From Pseudobutyrivibrio sp. UBA3626 (GTDB taxonomy: Bacteria; Bacillota; Clostridia; Lachnospirales; Lachnospiraceae): 64,000 bases of DNA. The position numbers and the translations under genes are program-made. Positions 44,372 to 53,442 of this stretch are shown in pieces. Location: NCBI GenBank assembly GCA_002373675.1, contig DFLF01000001.1, positions 20,090 through 84,089 of the forward strand. The letters run 5' to 3'. Under the pieces are notes generated by a model, which saw only the letters and a program-made list of their open reading frames with translations, ran no database searches and was not told where the DNA came from. The first letter of the stretch is position 1. Every line of letters starts with the position of its first letter.

Positions 44372-46942
44372 TTAACAAGAAATTAATAGATGTTCATTTA
44401 CAACATCATTATATACTCTACAATTCATGTCACTGACGTCATATACATGTACAATGTCCATAATCTCCTGTTTGTCTTCAAATATACTGATTACATCCTT
44501 AGATAAAGTAAGCTTATCTGGATGAAAATGTATCGTCTTCTCGTTATTAAATATTGCCATATATAGAATCTCAGCCTCTACGAGATCCTGGAAAATATGA
44601 CTTCCGTATGATAGCTCAGGATTATATCCGGCCTTACTTTCTTCCACCTCACATATAATGTCATAGTCACTGATATCAGCAAAGGAAGTTGGTACTCCCA
44701 GCTCAGGCGATGATGTACCTATCCGTCCCGGCACTATAAGCATCATGTGCTTATTCTTGTCCCTGTAGTACCAATTAATCTCGCCTAACAGATTGGCTAT
44801 CAGGCTCTTAGACTTGTAGGGCATATTGTAATATGCGATTGGGTCTACATATACAATAACATCTAGTTTAGTCGCTCTACACATTCCCATTGAAGAACCT
44901 ACACTTTCAAGAAGAACATTCTCCTTATCTATATTGCCGGGTATAACTTCACCGCCTTCTACTTTCAGAACCTGTAAAGGACGACATTGTAACAAATCAA
45001 TTGAATACTCATTATCATCTGATATATTGATGGTAAACTCAATATCAACAGGATAATCATACTCATCCTGAATACACTTAAGCATTCTGCCCATCTGTCC
45101 CATTAATCTCTCATTATCCACAAGCCCCTTGCAGGATATGAATTCAACATCACGGTTTCTTCCTCGTTCTCTTAGTCTTAACTCAGCATCATAATCATGT
45201 TCCAATAATATGTTCTTAAGAAATGCCGGCATATTTCCTTCGATATCTTCCAGAGACAGGCGTTGTAACTCCTTTTTTTCCATATCTATAACTTCAGCTT
45301 TACCTTGAGAAAACCTGTGCTTATCAGCTGAGGACGAATAACCTGTCTTATCAGGCATGTCAAGATTGACAATCCTAGGATAGGAGCCTTCTGTTCTGTC
45401 TACTGCCGAGGTTCCAAGCCCCATAACAAGACGTAGCATTCCTGCCTTAGGGTTAGAGTCCTTCATAACTCTGTAGGGACTGTAAGAATAACCTATTCCG
45501 GCGGCGCAGGGCATATAATACTGTCCATAATAAGACCCTGACACCCTCTGTATAAGAAGTGCCATCTGTTCATCACGCTTATCAAGTCCACGGCGTTTTC
45601 GATAATCAAGTGCGGAGAGGCTGACTGAACTTGCATATACAACCTTAATTGCATTCTCAAACTCCTCTAGTCTTGCCTGCAATGTTCCTCTGTTAGCACA
45701 AAATACCGATTCGTATTTGCCGGCAAATGCGTTGCCAAATCCATCTTCTAAAATACTGCTTGACCTTACTATATAAGGGTCTCTTCCATAGTACTCAATA
45801 ATCCTTGTGAACTTTTCCTCCATTGCCTGAGAAAAGCGTCCTTCCATAAGTCCTTCGGCAAATTCATTGGCCACTTCAAAATACCCTTCATCTGTCCTCT
45901 GCCTTATCCTCAGATCCCACAGATTGTTATCAACAATGTATGTATAATATACATCAGACCCTACATAGAAAGAATCATGAGGTTCTAAGACCTCATCAAT
46001 ATCCATCTGATTACTACGAATAATTGCTCTTGCAAGCAACATTCCGCAGGCTTTTCCTCCAATCATTCCTGTTCCAACCATGTGATTTCTCACATCAAAA
46101 TAATCCTTAGAAGTAAAATGCTTCTTAACCATATCCCGCATCTTAGTATCTCTTGTCATCATAATGTCACACATTGTAGAGCATTCATCGGTAATATCCA
46201 TCCCACTGTATTCTTTTTGGCGCGTAGCATTGAAGAACCTATCCCATGAGTCAGAAAAGTGCTCCATGGCATGCTGCTTTTCTCTACCAAGAGTCTGGTA
46301 GAATCTACTGGATCTTACACCATCTAGAATCGGTCTGAAGCTACCTGATTCCTTGTTGTAAATATGAGGCAAAAACATGGTATCTGAGTTTCTGTTCCAT
46401 ACCTTTTCCGGGCGAACATATATATTGTTCTTGTCCTCAAATACATCAAAGAAAAGCTGTGTCGTATCAAGAATCTTGCCTATTGCCGTCTGCGAATGCT
46501 TGCCTCGTATAATAGGAAAAAAAGCAACAGTATCAAGGATAAAGAGGAAGGGGCAGGTCACTCTGAAGAAATTGCCCATCATAAGGTCGGTCGCCCATGC
46601 CGTTTGAAGCTCCGACAGACAATCAAATACATAAAAAGCGTCTCTTCCTTCCCTCTCAATGTAATTGTGAATAGCTACCGTAAAATTCTCAAATCTATGA
46701 GATAGAGGTACCTCTATTGTCTTTACCTCATTACACTCTTCAATTAAGGGCTCGTGTGATGCAAATCTAAAATATATAATATTGCGCTTATCTTCTATCG
46801 CTTGCCTTACATACGGCTCCATAAAAAGCTTAAACTGTGACAGCTTAGACACTCGCCATACTACATTGTCACCCAGCCTTATATTGTCAAGAGCTTGATC
46901 CATCTCATCAATTCCACTCTTTACCCTCTCAAATGCCGCCAT
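44372..46942 (-). CDS. KaiC-like pseudo-ATPase fused to PPDK-type ATP-grasp domain; function unknown
   Basis: 856 aa. Residues about 1-290 resemble a RecA/KaiC-type ATPase: VKSGIDEMDQALDNIRLGD matches the KaiC start and DAFYVFDCLSEL the Walker B strand, but the P-loop position reads RVSKLSQFK, so it is degenerate. Residues about 295-690 are a pyruvate-phosphate dikinase N-terminal (ATP-grasp) domain: IGGKACGMLLARAI, YIVRSSSILEDG, NAFAGKYESVF, LLQCRPLQ. The remaining 165 residues lack the phosphohistidine swivelling domain and the PEP barrel of true PEP synthases. Sits between amt-glnB (13-base gap) and purF, so a role in nitrogen or energy sensing is inferred from context only. Confidence 0.75.
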   Translation of the reverse strand: MAAFERVKSGIDEMDQALDNIRLGDNVVWRVSKLSQFKLFMEPYVRQAIEDKRNIIYFRFASHEPLIEECNEVKTIEVPLSHRFENFTVAIHNYIEREGRDAFYVFDCLSELQTAWATDLMMGNFFRVTCPFLFILDTVAFFPIIRGKHSQTAIGKILDTTQLFFDVFEDKNNIYVRPEKVWNRNSDTMFLPHIYNKESGSFRPILDGVRSSRFYQTLGREKQHAMEHFSDSWDRFFNATRQKEYSGMDITDECSTMCDIMMTRDTKMRDMVKKHFTSKDYFDVRNHMVGTGMIGGKACGMLLARAIIRSNQMDIDEVLEPHDSFYVGSDVYYTYIVDNNLWDLRIRQRTDEGYFEVANEFAEGLMEGRFSQAMEEKFTRIIEYYGRDPYIVRSSSILEDGFGNAFAGKYESVFCANRGTLQARLEEFENAIKVVYASSVSLSALDYRKRRGLDKRDEQMALLIQRVSGSYYGQYYMPCAAGIGYSYSPYRVMKDSNPKAGMLRLVMGLGTSAVDRTEGSYPRIVNLDMPDKTGYSSSADKHRFSQGKAEVIDMEKKELQRLSLEDIEGNMPAFLKNILLEHDYDAELRLRERGRNRDVEFISCKGLVDNERLMGQMGRMLKCIQDEYDYPVDIEFTINISDDNEYSIDLLQCRPLQVLKVEGGEVIPGNIDKENVLLESVGSSMGMCRATKLDVIVYVDPIAYYNMPYKSKSLIANLLGEINWYYRDKNKHMMLIVPGRIGTSSPELGVPTSFADISDYDIICEVEESKAGYNPELSYGSHIFQDLVEAEILYMAIFNNEKTIHFHPDKLTLSKDVISIFEDKQEIMDIVHVYDVSDMNCRVYNDVVNEHLLISC

Positions 46943-46955
46943 AACATTTTCTCCT

Positions 46956-48716
46956 CTACTCTACATCCTGCAGCGCCAATGCTCCTTCTTCACCGGTTCG
47001 AATCTTAACAACCTTGCTTACAGGATATACGAAGATTTTACCGTCACCAATCTTACCAGTGTACAGTGTCTTCTTCGCCACTTCAATTACGCTGCGAACC
47101 GGAATGTCACTTACCACTACTTCAAGCTTAATCTTAGGAAGAAGTGTCATGTCCATCTCAACTCCACGATACATCTGTCCGGCGCCTTTTTGAATACCGC
47201 AACCTGTTACCTGAGTTACAGTAATTCCCGATACACCAAGCTCGTTAAGTGCCCTCTTCATCTTGTCATAGCGAGAGAGTTTTGTTATGATTACAACCTT
47301 GTTAATTCCGGTATCGAGACTTGTTCCCGCAAACTGAGTTGTTGTATCCTCTACCGGAACAGCTGCATTAATCTGTGCAGGAGTTGCCTGCTCATATTCT
47401 GAAACTCCCAGCTTCGTATTCTCATTAGCCACCATAGTATTCTCTGTAACATCCACGATTGAAAAACCTGCGTAAGCTGATGCAAGACCATGCTCCATAG
47501 AATCAAGTCCTTCTATCTCTTCCTCTTCCGATACCCTAAGTCCCATAATAAGTCTTATGAGTCCGAATACAATCGTCATTGTAATTGCTGTCCATGCAGC
47601 TACGCTAATAACTCCTAACCCTTGTAGCCCTAGTTGATACATGCCTCCACCATATAAAAGTCCTGTTATTTCATCATTTCCGGGAACAGAAGTCGTTGCA
47701 AAAAGTCCGACAGCAATTGTTCCCCATATACCGTTTATCATATGAACCGCCACAGCACCTACGGGGTCATCAATATGTAATACATAATCAAGTAGCCATA
47801 CGCCAAAGCATACAAGTAGACCTGATACAGCCCCTATAATTAATGAGCCAAGAGCATCTACCACATCGCATCCTGCGGTAATTGCAACCAGACCTGCAAG
47901 GGATGCATTGAGACACATAGACACATCAGGCTTGCCCCACTTGACCCATGTATATATGAGACATACAACTGTTGCAACGGAAGGTGCTATTGTTGTTGTT
48001 ACAAATACGGAAGCCAACTGGTCAACCGACGTACAAGCAGCTCCATTAAATCCGTACCAGCCAAGCCACAATATGAACACGCCAAGGGCTCCGATTACGA
48101 TATTATGTCCCGGAATAGCATTGACCTTAGTAACCTTGCCGTCTTTATCTCTTTCGAACTTGCCTATACGAGAGCCTACCATCTTCGCGCCGATAATTGC
48201 GGAGATACCACCAACCATATGGATTGCGCAAGAGCCTGCAAAATCGTGAAATCCCATCTGGGATAACCATCCATCGCCCCAGATCCAATGGGCTTCAATC
48301 GGATATATCAGTGCAGATATAACTGCTGAGTATACACAATAGCTTAAGAACTTCGTTCTCTCTGCCATAGCTCCCGATACTATTGTTGAAGTTGTAGCAC
48401 AAAATACCAGATTGAATATAAAGTTAGACCAATCAAATTCTCCGTAATTGGTAAAAATATCAAAGCCCGGCTTGCCGATAAATCCAAACAAATCCTCACC
48501 CAGCAAAAGCCCAAAGCCGATAAGAATAAATACAACGCAGCCTATACAAAAGTCCATTAAGTTTTTCATTAGAATATTGCCTGCGTTCTTCGCTCTGGAA
48601 AATCCCGCTTCAACCATTGCAAAACCTGCCTGCATCCAGAATACTAATGCGGCACCGATTAAAAACCATACCCCAAATATTTCTCCATGTAATGATTCGT
48701 AAATTGTATCTATCAT
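46956..48716 (-). CDS. amt: Ammonium transporter fused to PII signal protein (Amt-GlnB fusion)
   Basis: 586 aa. Residues about 1-410 are an Amt channel with eleven hydrophobic segments, twin-His signatures (HDFAGSCAIHMVGG and AVHMINGIWGT) and the entry Trp/Phe region. A linker of about 60 residues leads to a complete PII domain (471-586: VVIITKLSRYDKMKRAL, VTQVTGCGIQKG, TGKIGDGKIFV). The T-loop reads YRGVEMDMTLLPK: the uridylylated Tyr51 is Met and the cyanobacterial Ser49 is Val, so control must be by ligand binding alone. PII would plug its own channel when 2-oxoglutarate is low. An attenuator-like structure separates it from glnN. Confidence 0.93.
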   Translation of the reverse strand: MIDTIYESLHGEIFGVWFLIGAALVFWMQAGFAMVEAGFSRAKNAGNILMKNLMDFCIGCVVFILIGFGLLLGEDLFGFIGKPGFDIFTNYGEFDWSNFIFNLVFCATTSTIVSGAMAERTKFLSYCVYSAVISALIYPIEAHWIWGDGWLSQMGFHDFAGSCAIHMVGGISAIIGAKMVGSRIGKFERDKDGKVTKVNAIPGHNIVIGALGVFILWLGWYGFNGAACTSVDQLASVFVTTTIAPSVATVVCLIYTWVKWGKPDVSMCLNASLAGLVAITAGCDVVDALGSLIIGAVSGLLVCFGVWLLDYVLHIDDPVGAVAVHMINGIWGTIAVGLFATTSVPGNDEITGLLYGGGMYQLGLQGLGVISVAAWTAITMTIVFGLIRLIMGLRVSEEEEIEGLDSMEHGLASAYAGFSIVDVTENTMVANENTKLGVSEYEQATPAQINAAVPVEDTTTQFAGTSLDTGINKVVIITKLSRYDKMKRALNELGVSGITVTQVTGCGIQKGAGQMYRGVEMDMTLLPKIKLEVVVSDIPVRSVIEVAKKTLYTGKIGDGKIFVYPVSKVVKIRTGEEGALALQDVE

Positions 48717-48762
48717 CTGTTCGTCCTCCTGTCTGTCATTCTTATTCCAGCTAGTTCACAAA

Positions 48763-48828
48763 TAAAAAGCCATCCCTACAAACGGTGGGTAGTCAAAAGC
48801 TACCTTCCACGCCATTGTGGGATGACTT
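48763..48828 (-). promoter_or_regulatory. Attenuator-like structure between glnN and amt: AAUGGC hexaloop within a long terminator
   Basis: On the minus strand a 10-bp outer stem (AAGUCAUCCC with GGGAUGGCUU) followed by T5 forms a terminator around inner hairpins. Alternatively CCAC-AAUGGC-GUGG (48807-48820) forms a hairpin whose hexaloop has A at position 1 and G at position 4, as in the gltB and asnB leaders, and this uses part of the terminator's 5' arm. It may be both the glnN terminator and the switch deciding readthrough into amt. Confidence 0.6.
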
Positions 48829-48839
48829 AATGATAATTC

Positions 48840-50939
48840 CTAGTATACACTGAACAGTAGCTTGCCATAGCTAGGAAACGGCCACTGCTTCTCGCCAACA
48901 AGCATCTCTGCTTCGTCTACTGATGCTCTCAAATCCTCCATTGCCGGAAGGACTTTGTCTCTTATTGCTTCAGAGGTGCTTATAATACTCTCATATACTT
49001 TTATCGAGACCAGCGCCTCTTCTAATGAATCAACCTTTTCAAGTATCTCATCTTCAAGAACTGACAATCGTTCCATAGTTGTCTTCTCATATCTGCATTT
49101 AACCTTAGGCGAAACCAACTTAACCTTGGCAACAGAGGATGCTAATGTATACACATACTCATCTATTGCCGGAAGATAATTCTTCCTTACCATGTCCACC
49201 ATTGTAAGCCCTTCGATATTGACACTCTTACAATAATTCTCAAGCATAATCTCGCATCTTGAATTAAGCTCTGTCTCGGTAAATACCTTGTGCTCCATTA
49301 ACATTTTCTTATTTTTATCATGTAACAGATAAGGCATGGCATCAGCCGTAGTCTTAAGGTTGAGAAGACCTCTTCCCTTCGTTGCTTCCTCTACCCACTC
49401 CGGAGAATATCCGTTACCATTGAAGAGTATTCTCTCATGCGCGGTAATTGTCTCCTTGATAAGTTCGTGAAGCTCGTCTTCGAAGTTCTTAGCCTTCTCT
49501 AATCTGTCAGCATACTGCTTAAGACTTTCTGCCACAGCTGCATTTAGCATAATGTTACAGCACGCAATTGAGTTAGAGGAACCTAATGAACGGAACTCGA
49601 ACTTGTTACCTGTAAATGCAAAGGGTGAGGTACGGTTTCTATCCGTAGTGTCCTTAGAAAATCTCGGAAGTGAATGAACTCCTAACTTCATTACCTCCTT
49701 CTCCTTATCTTGGTAAGGCTTATCATTCTTAATGGAATCAAGAATTGCGCTTAATTCGTCTCCTAAGAATACGGAAATAATCGCAGGTGGTGCCTCGTTA
49801 GCTCCCAATCTATGGTCGTTACCCGCTGTTGCAACCGATAGTCTCAGCAAATCTTGATAGTCGTCAACTGCCTGCACAACAGCACATAGGAACAGTAGGA
49901 ATTGAGCATTCTCGGAAGGTGTTTCACCGGGGGATAACAGATTGACTCCTGTATCTGTTGCCATTGACCAGTTGTTATGCTTACCCGAACCATTAACTCC
50001 CTTAAATGGCTTCTCGTGAAGAAGACAAACCATTCCGTGCTTCCTTGCTACCTTCTGCATAATTTCCATTGTAAGCTGGTTATTATCCGTTGCCACATTC
50101 GTTGTTGAGAAGATAGGTGCCATCTCGTGCTGAGCCGGAGCGACCTCGTTGTGCTCAGTTTTGGCAAGGATTCCCAGCTTCCAAAGCTCATTGTTAAGGT
50201 CTTCCATATAAGCTGTTACCCTGGGCTTAATCACTCCAAAATAGTGATCGTCCAACTCCTGTCCCTTAGGTGGCATAGCACCAAACAGCGTCCTTCCTGT
50301 ATATACAAGATCGGGGCGCTTCTCGAATACCTCTCTATCGATAAGGAAGTATTCCTGCTCAGGACCTACGCTAGTCCTAACATATTTTGCATCTTTACCG
50401 AACAACTTAAGAATTCGTTTGGCTTGTCTGTTAAGCGCCTGCATTGAACGAAGAAGTGGAGTCTTCTTATCCAGGGCATCTCCCGAATACGAGCAGAACG
50501 CTGTAGGAATACAAAGTGTGTGATCCTTGATAAACGCGTAAGAAGTAGGATCCCACGCTGTATAACCTCTTGCTTCAAATGTCGCCCTAAGTCCGCCTGA
50601 CGGAAATGATGATGCATCCGGCTCTCCCTTGATTAACTCCTTGCCGGAGAACTCCATTATAACTCCGCCATCAGGTGAAGGAGTGATGAAGCTGTCGTGC
50701 TTCTCTGCTGTCACACCGGTAAGTGGCTGGAACCAATGTGTGAAATGTGTTGCGCCGTTTTCAATAGCCCACTCCTTCATCTCCTTGGCAATTGCCTCTG
50801 TCATTGCTACATCAAGCTTCGCGTTCTCGTCAATAGTTTTACGAAGAGAATTGTAGACATCAACAGACAGCCTCGCTCTCATAACCTTGTCATCAAATAC
50901 GCATGAACCAAATGTTTCGGGAATGTTTTGTGTACTCAT
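48840..50939 (-). CDS. glnN: Type III glutamine synthetase (GlnN)
   Basis: 699 aa, the expected size of GSIII. Characteristic elements are FTHWFQPLTGVTAEKHDSF, the KPFKGVNGSGKHNNWSM signature, GPEQEYFLID and NRTSPFAFTGNKFEFRSLGSS. It makes glutamine from glutamate, ammonia and ATP and is probably the main ammonia-assimilating enzyme here, working with gltBD and the Amt channel. GSIII lacks adenylylation control, so transcription or readthrough control is likely. Its leader consists of the large inverted-repeat pair shared with the asnB end; I see no separate promoter. Confidence 0.96.
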   Translation of the reverse strand: MSTQNIPETFGSCVFDDKVMRARLSVDVYNSLRKTIDENAKLDVAMTEAIAKEMKEWAIENGATHFTHWFQPLTGVTAEKHDSFITPSPDGGVIMEFSGKELIKGEPDASSFPSGGLRATFEARGYTAWDPTSYAFIKDHTLCIPTAFCSYSGDALDKKTPLLRSMQALNRQAKRILKLFGKDAKYVRTSVGPEQEYFLIDREVFEKRPDLVYTGRTLFGAMPPKGQELDDHYFGVIKPRVTAYMEDLNNELWKLGILAKTEHNEVAPAQHEMAPIFSTTNVATDNNQLTMEIMQKVARKHGMVCLLHEKPFKGVNGSGKHNNWSMATDTGVNLLSPGETPSENAQFLLFLCAVVQAVDDYQDLLRLSVATAGNDHRLGANEAPPAIISVFLGDELSAILDSIKNDKPYQDKEKEVMKLGVHSLPRFSKDTTDRNRTSPFAFTGNKFEFRSLGSSNSIACCNIMLNAAVAESLKQYADRLEKAKNFEDELHELIKETITAHERILFNGNGYSPEWVEEATKGRGLLNLKTTADAMPYLLHDKNKKMLMEHKVFTETELNSRCEIMLENYCKSVNIEGLTMVDMVRKNYLPAIDEYVYTLASSVAKVKLVSPKVKCRYEKTTMERLSVLEDEILEKVDSLEEALVSIKVYESIISTSEAIRDKVLPAMEDLRASVDEAEMLVGEKQWPFPSYGKLLFSVY

Positions 50940-50959
50940 AATTATGCCTCCTTAGCATG

Positions 50960-51045
50960 GGTTGACAAGGGGACGGTCCTTTTGTCAACCTAGTTATCTT
51001 CATTTTTCTTTTTGGGTTGACAAAAGGACCGTCCCCTTGTCAACC
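50960..51045. repeat. Two inverted copies of the GTTGACAAGGGGACGGTCC-type palindromic repeat
   Basis: Copy 1 (50960-50990) and copy 2 (51014-51045) are reverse complements; each is itself a partial palindrome (GGTTGACAA...TTGTCAACC). Together they can form a hairpin with a stem of about 31 bp around a 23-base AT-rich loop. The asnB stop codon directly abuts copy 2 and glnN starts 20 bases after copy 1. A related single copy lies at 62371-62402. Such repeats are dispersed in many Clostridia genomes. Confidence 0.85.
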
Positions 51046-52694
51046 TACACACCACTCTCACCATAATTAGACAATACTCTGGCTGAGGGGTCGTCTACAT
51101 TACATCCTTCCCAATTCTTGTTGGGCATCCAGAAATCTACTACCATCTCTGATTGATTTGGATAGTATTTCTCAAATAACTCACGATATAATAATGACTC
51201 CTTGGTAAAGGGAGTAGCGTGTGTATATTTTTTAACTTTATCTTCATACTCTTCATCCGTGTAGGTTGACTCAGCAAGTTCAACCAAATCATCCTTAAGA
51301 GAATGCCCTACCGCATCAGAAAATGCAGCTTTTTCTCTCCAGAGGATATCATCCGGAATCAGCTTGTCTTTCTCAAACGCTTTTCTAAGCAGATATTTGC
51401 CTTTACCATAATGATTCATCTTGATGTCCGGATTAATGGACATACAATACTTAACAAAATCATGGTCTCCAAAGGGAACTCTGGCTTCTAATGAGTTGAC
51501 GCTTATACATCTGTCAGCCCGAAGGACGTCATACATATGAATCTCTCTGATTCTCTTCTCGGATTCTGCCTGAAACTCTTCTGCTGACGGTGCAAAGTCT
51601 GTATATTTATAGCCAAAAATCTCATCCGATATCTCGCCTGTAAGTATCACCTTGTTGTCAGATTGTTCGTGAATTGCTTTGCATAACAGATACATACCGA
51701 TTGATGCTCTGATTGTTGTAATATCGTAAGTGCCAAGTGCTTCTATTACAGGTTCTAATGCATCTTGAACATCTTTCTTTGTAATTATTATCTCGTGATG
51801 ATTAGAACCAATATAATCTGCAACCTTTCTTGCATACTTTAAATCAATTGCATCCACATCCATTCCAATCGCCCAAGTCTCAATGGGCTTTCCAAGTAGC
51901 TTTGAAGCAATCCCACATACAAGTGATGAATCTAGTCCTCCAGATAACAAAAATCCTACAGGTGAATCAGAATCTAATCTCTTATTAACACCTTCAACAA
52001 GCAAATCATGAATGTTTAATAATATCTCTTCTTTACTATCACCATTGTATGCGCTAACCTCTGACAAATCTCTGTAGCATACAAACTCTCCATCTTTATA
52101 GTAGTGTCCTGGTGGAAACGGTTTGATTTCTTCTACTACATTTACCAGATTCTTAGGTTCTGATGCAAATAAATAATCGCCCTCTATGTCAATTCCATAA
52201 TATAATGGTCTGATACCTATTGGGTCTCTCGCAACTATATATGAATCAGTTCTATTGTCATATAGTATCAAAGCAAACTCTGCATCTAAAAGTTTAAACA
52301 TGTCAACACCATATTCTTTATACAATGCAGGAAGTATCTCACAATCAGAATTGCTTATAAAACCGTATCCTTTCTCTATAAGCATTTCCTTAAGACTTCT
52401 GAAACCATATATCTCACCATTACATACCAGGGAATAATCGAAATCTGTCGGTTCTCCATAACAAGGTCTGTCATCAGTTACTTCATAGATAACAGTTGCA
52501 TTATCTGTAAATACAAAAGGCTGCATTCCATTATTATTTAGTCCCATAATAGATAATCTATTAAATCCAAGATATCCTCTATTCGTCTTAATAATCCTGC
52601 TTACATCAGGACCTCTGCTTCTAGTCTTAGATAATGAGCACTTGAAGTCACTAAGACTCATCTTCGTGCCACAATATCCCATAATTGAACACAT
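51045..52694 (-). CDS. asnB: Asparagine synthase (glutamine-hydrolysing)
   Basis: 549 aa. Start MCSIMGYCG exposes the Cys2 nucleophile of the class II glutaminase; VCNGEIYGFRSL and DSEFALILYDN-type glutaminase elements (here DAEFALILYD) follow. The synthetase domain has the PP-loop LLSGGLDSSLVCGIAS and EISDEIFGY. It makes asparagine from aspartate, ATP and glutamine. A strong promoter and a short hexaloop/terminator leader precede it. It stands 105 bases before glnN, with only the inverted-repeat pair in between. Confidence 0.95.
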   Translation of the reverse strand: MCSIMGYCGTKMSLSDFKCSLSKTRSRGPDVSRIIKTNRGYLGFNRLSIMGLNNNGMQPFVFTDNATVIYEVTDDRPCYGEPTDFDYSLVCNGEIYGFRSLKEMLIEKGYGFISNSDCEILPALYKEYGVDMFKLLDAEFALILYDNRTDSYIVARDPIGIRPLYYGIDIEGDYLFASEPKNLVNVVEEIKPFPPGHYYKDGEFVCYRDLSEVSAYNGDSKEEILLNIHDLLVEGVNKRLDSDSPVGFLLSGGLDSSLVCGIASKLLGKPIETWAIGMDVDAIDLKYARKVADYIGSNHHEIIITKKDVQDALEPVIEALGTYDITTIRASIGMYLLCKAIHEQSDNKVILTGEISDEIFGYKYTDFAPSAEEFQAESEKRIREIHMYDVLRADRCISVNSLEARVPFGDHDFVKYCMSINPDIKMNHYGKGKYLLRKAFEKDKLIPDDILWREKAAFSDAVGHSLKDDLVELAESTYTDEEYEDKVKKYTHATPFTKESLLYRELFEKYYPNQSEMVVDFWMPNKNWEGCNVDDPSARVLSNYGESGV

Positions 52695-52731
52695 TGCCCT
52701 TTTACCTCCGTTTTGATTTAGAATAAAGCAT

Positions 52732-52778
52732 AAAAAAAGGGCGTCTCGAAGTATTTAACTTCAAGACGCCTTTGTCTT
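52732..52778 (-). promoter_or_regulatory. asnB leader attenuator: AAAGGC hexaloop hairpin overlapping a terminator
   Basis: On the minus strand AAGAC-AAAGGC-GUCUU (52763-52778) has exactly the hexaloop seen before gltB. Its loop and 3' arm also form the 5' arm of a terminator (GGCGUCUUGAAGU with ACUUCGAGACGCC) followed by seven T residues (52732-52738). The leader from the predicted start to the T run is only about 50 bases, with space for one hexaloop hairpin. Confidence 0.75.
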
Positions 52779-52788
52779 TACATTGGTC

Positions 52789-52817
52789 AGTATATTACTT
52801 TGTCTAAGAAATGTCAA
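52789..52817 (-). promoter_or_regulatory. Sigma-A-type promoter of asnB
   Basis: TTGACA, 17-base spacer, TATACT on the minus strand, near consensus. The transcript would begin almost directly at the hexaloop hairpin. Confidence 0.85.
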
Positions 52818-52835
52818 GCATCAAAATCAATTTTT

Positions 52836-53441
52836 TTATAATAGCTCTTTTGTCATATCTGTTATCGCCTTCCAATCAGTACAGCGCGTATAATTAGAAG
52901 AAGGTAATATGCTTTCTCTATTCCATGGTCTATCAAATACCATCACTTTAAGATCTGGTAAATGATTAAAGAACTTAAATGCAAAGGGCGAATCCTCAAT
53001 TGCAATATCAAAATGCATCTTCTTATATTCTTCTACTTCAAGACTATATTCACTATTCTTAAATAATCCTTCGCGACCGTATTTATTAAGACAATATAAC
53101 TTAGCTTTCTCAAGATGATTGTTATCTAACCACTTTCTTGAAGCCTCATAATGGCCGTAGGCACGTCCTGTTATAATATATACATTATGTCCATTATCTA
53201 TCCACTCATTTACCGTATCAACAGCACCGGGTGTAACCTTATATGACAATAGTTCTTCTGGTAAATGTGCTTTAATCATCATCTGTTCATATTCATCATT
53301 AGTCAATCCAAAGGATTGTTTAAGATCAAAGCACGTAATATCTTCGTATGATATTTTCTTTCCAAACATATCATATACGAGATGTGTAAAATACCTTGCC
53401 GTCTCGCACAGACAATCATCATAGTCAATGTAGATATTCAT
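52836..53441 (-). CDS. HAD-family 5'-nucleotidase-like phosphatase
   Basis: 201 aa from the ATG at 53441, one base after the lipoprotein stop and with GAAGAG upstream; the longer in-frame start at 53465 would overlap that gene. HAD motifs: IDYDDCLCET (nucleophile Asp and acid Asp), IITGRAYG (motif II) and IEDSPFAF (motif IV). Spacing fits the NT5C/YorS-like deoxyribonucleotidase group. The substrate is not deducible. It is the last gene of the nadE-protease-lipoprotein operon, which suggests a possible nucleotide or NAD-salvage link. Confidence 0.8.
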   Translation of the reverse strand: MNIYIDYDDCLCETARYFTHLVYDMFGKKISYEDITCFDLKQSFGLTNDEYEQMMIKAHLPEELLSYKVTPGAVDTVNEWIDNGHNVYIITGRAYGHYEASRKWLDNNHLEKAKLYCLNKYGREGLFKNSEYSLEVEEYKKMHFDIAIEDSPFAFKFFNHLPDLKVMVFDRPWNRESILPSSNYTRCTDWKAITDMTKELL

Positions 53442-53442
53442 A

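Noticed and set aside
44372..46942. PEP synthase or pyruvate phosphate dikinase
   Set aside because: Only the ATP-grasp domain is present; phosphohistidine and PEP/pyruvate barrel domains are missing.
48763..48828. Glutamine riboswitch before amt
   Set aside because: The glnA/glutamine riboswitch core is not recognisable; the region is better explained as terminator plus hexaloop hairpin.
52732..52830. T-box (tRNA-Asn) leader before asnB
   Set aside because: No specifier loop or T-box sequence and too short; promoter, hexaloop and terminator fill the region.
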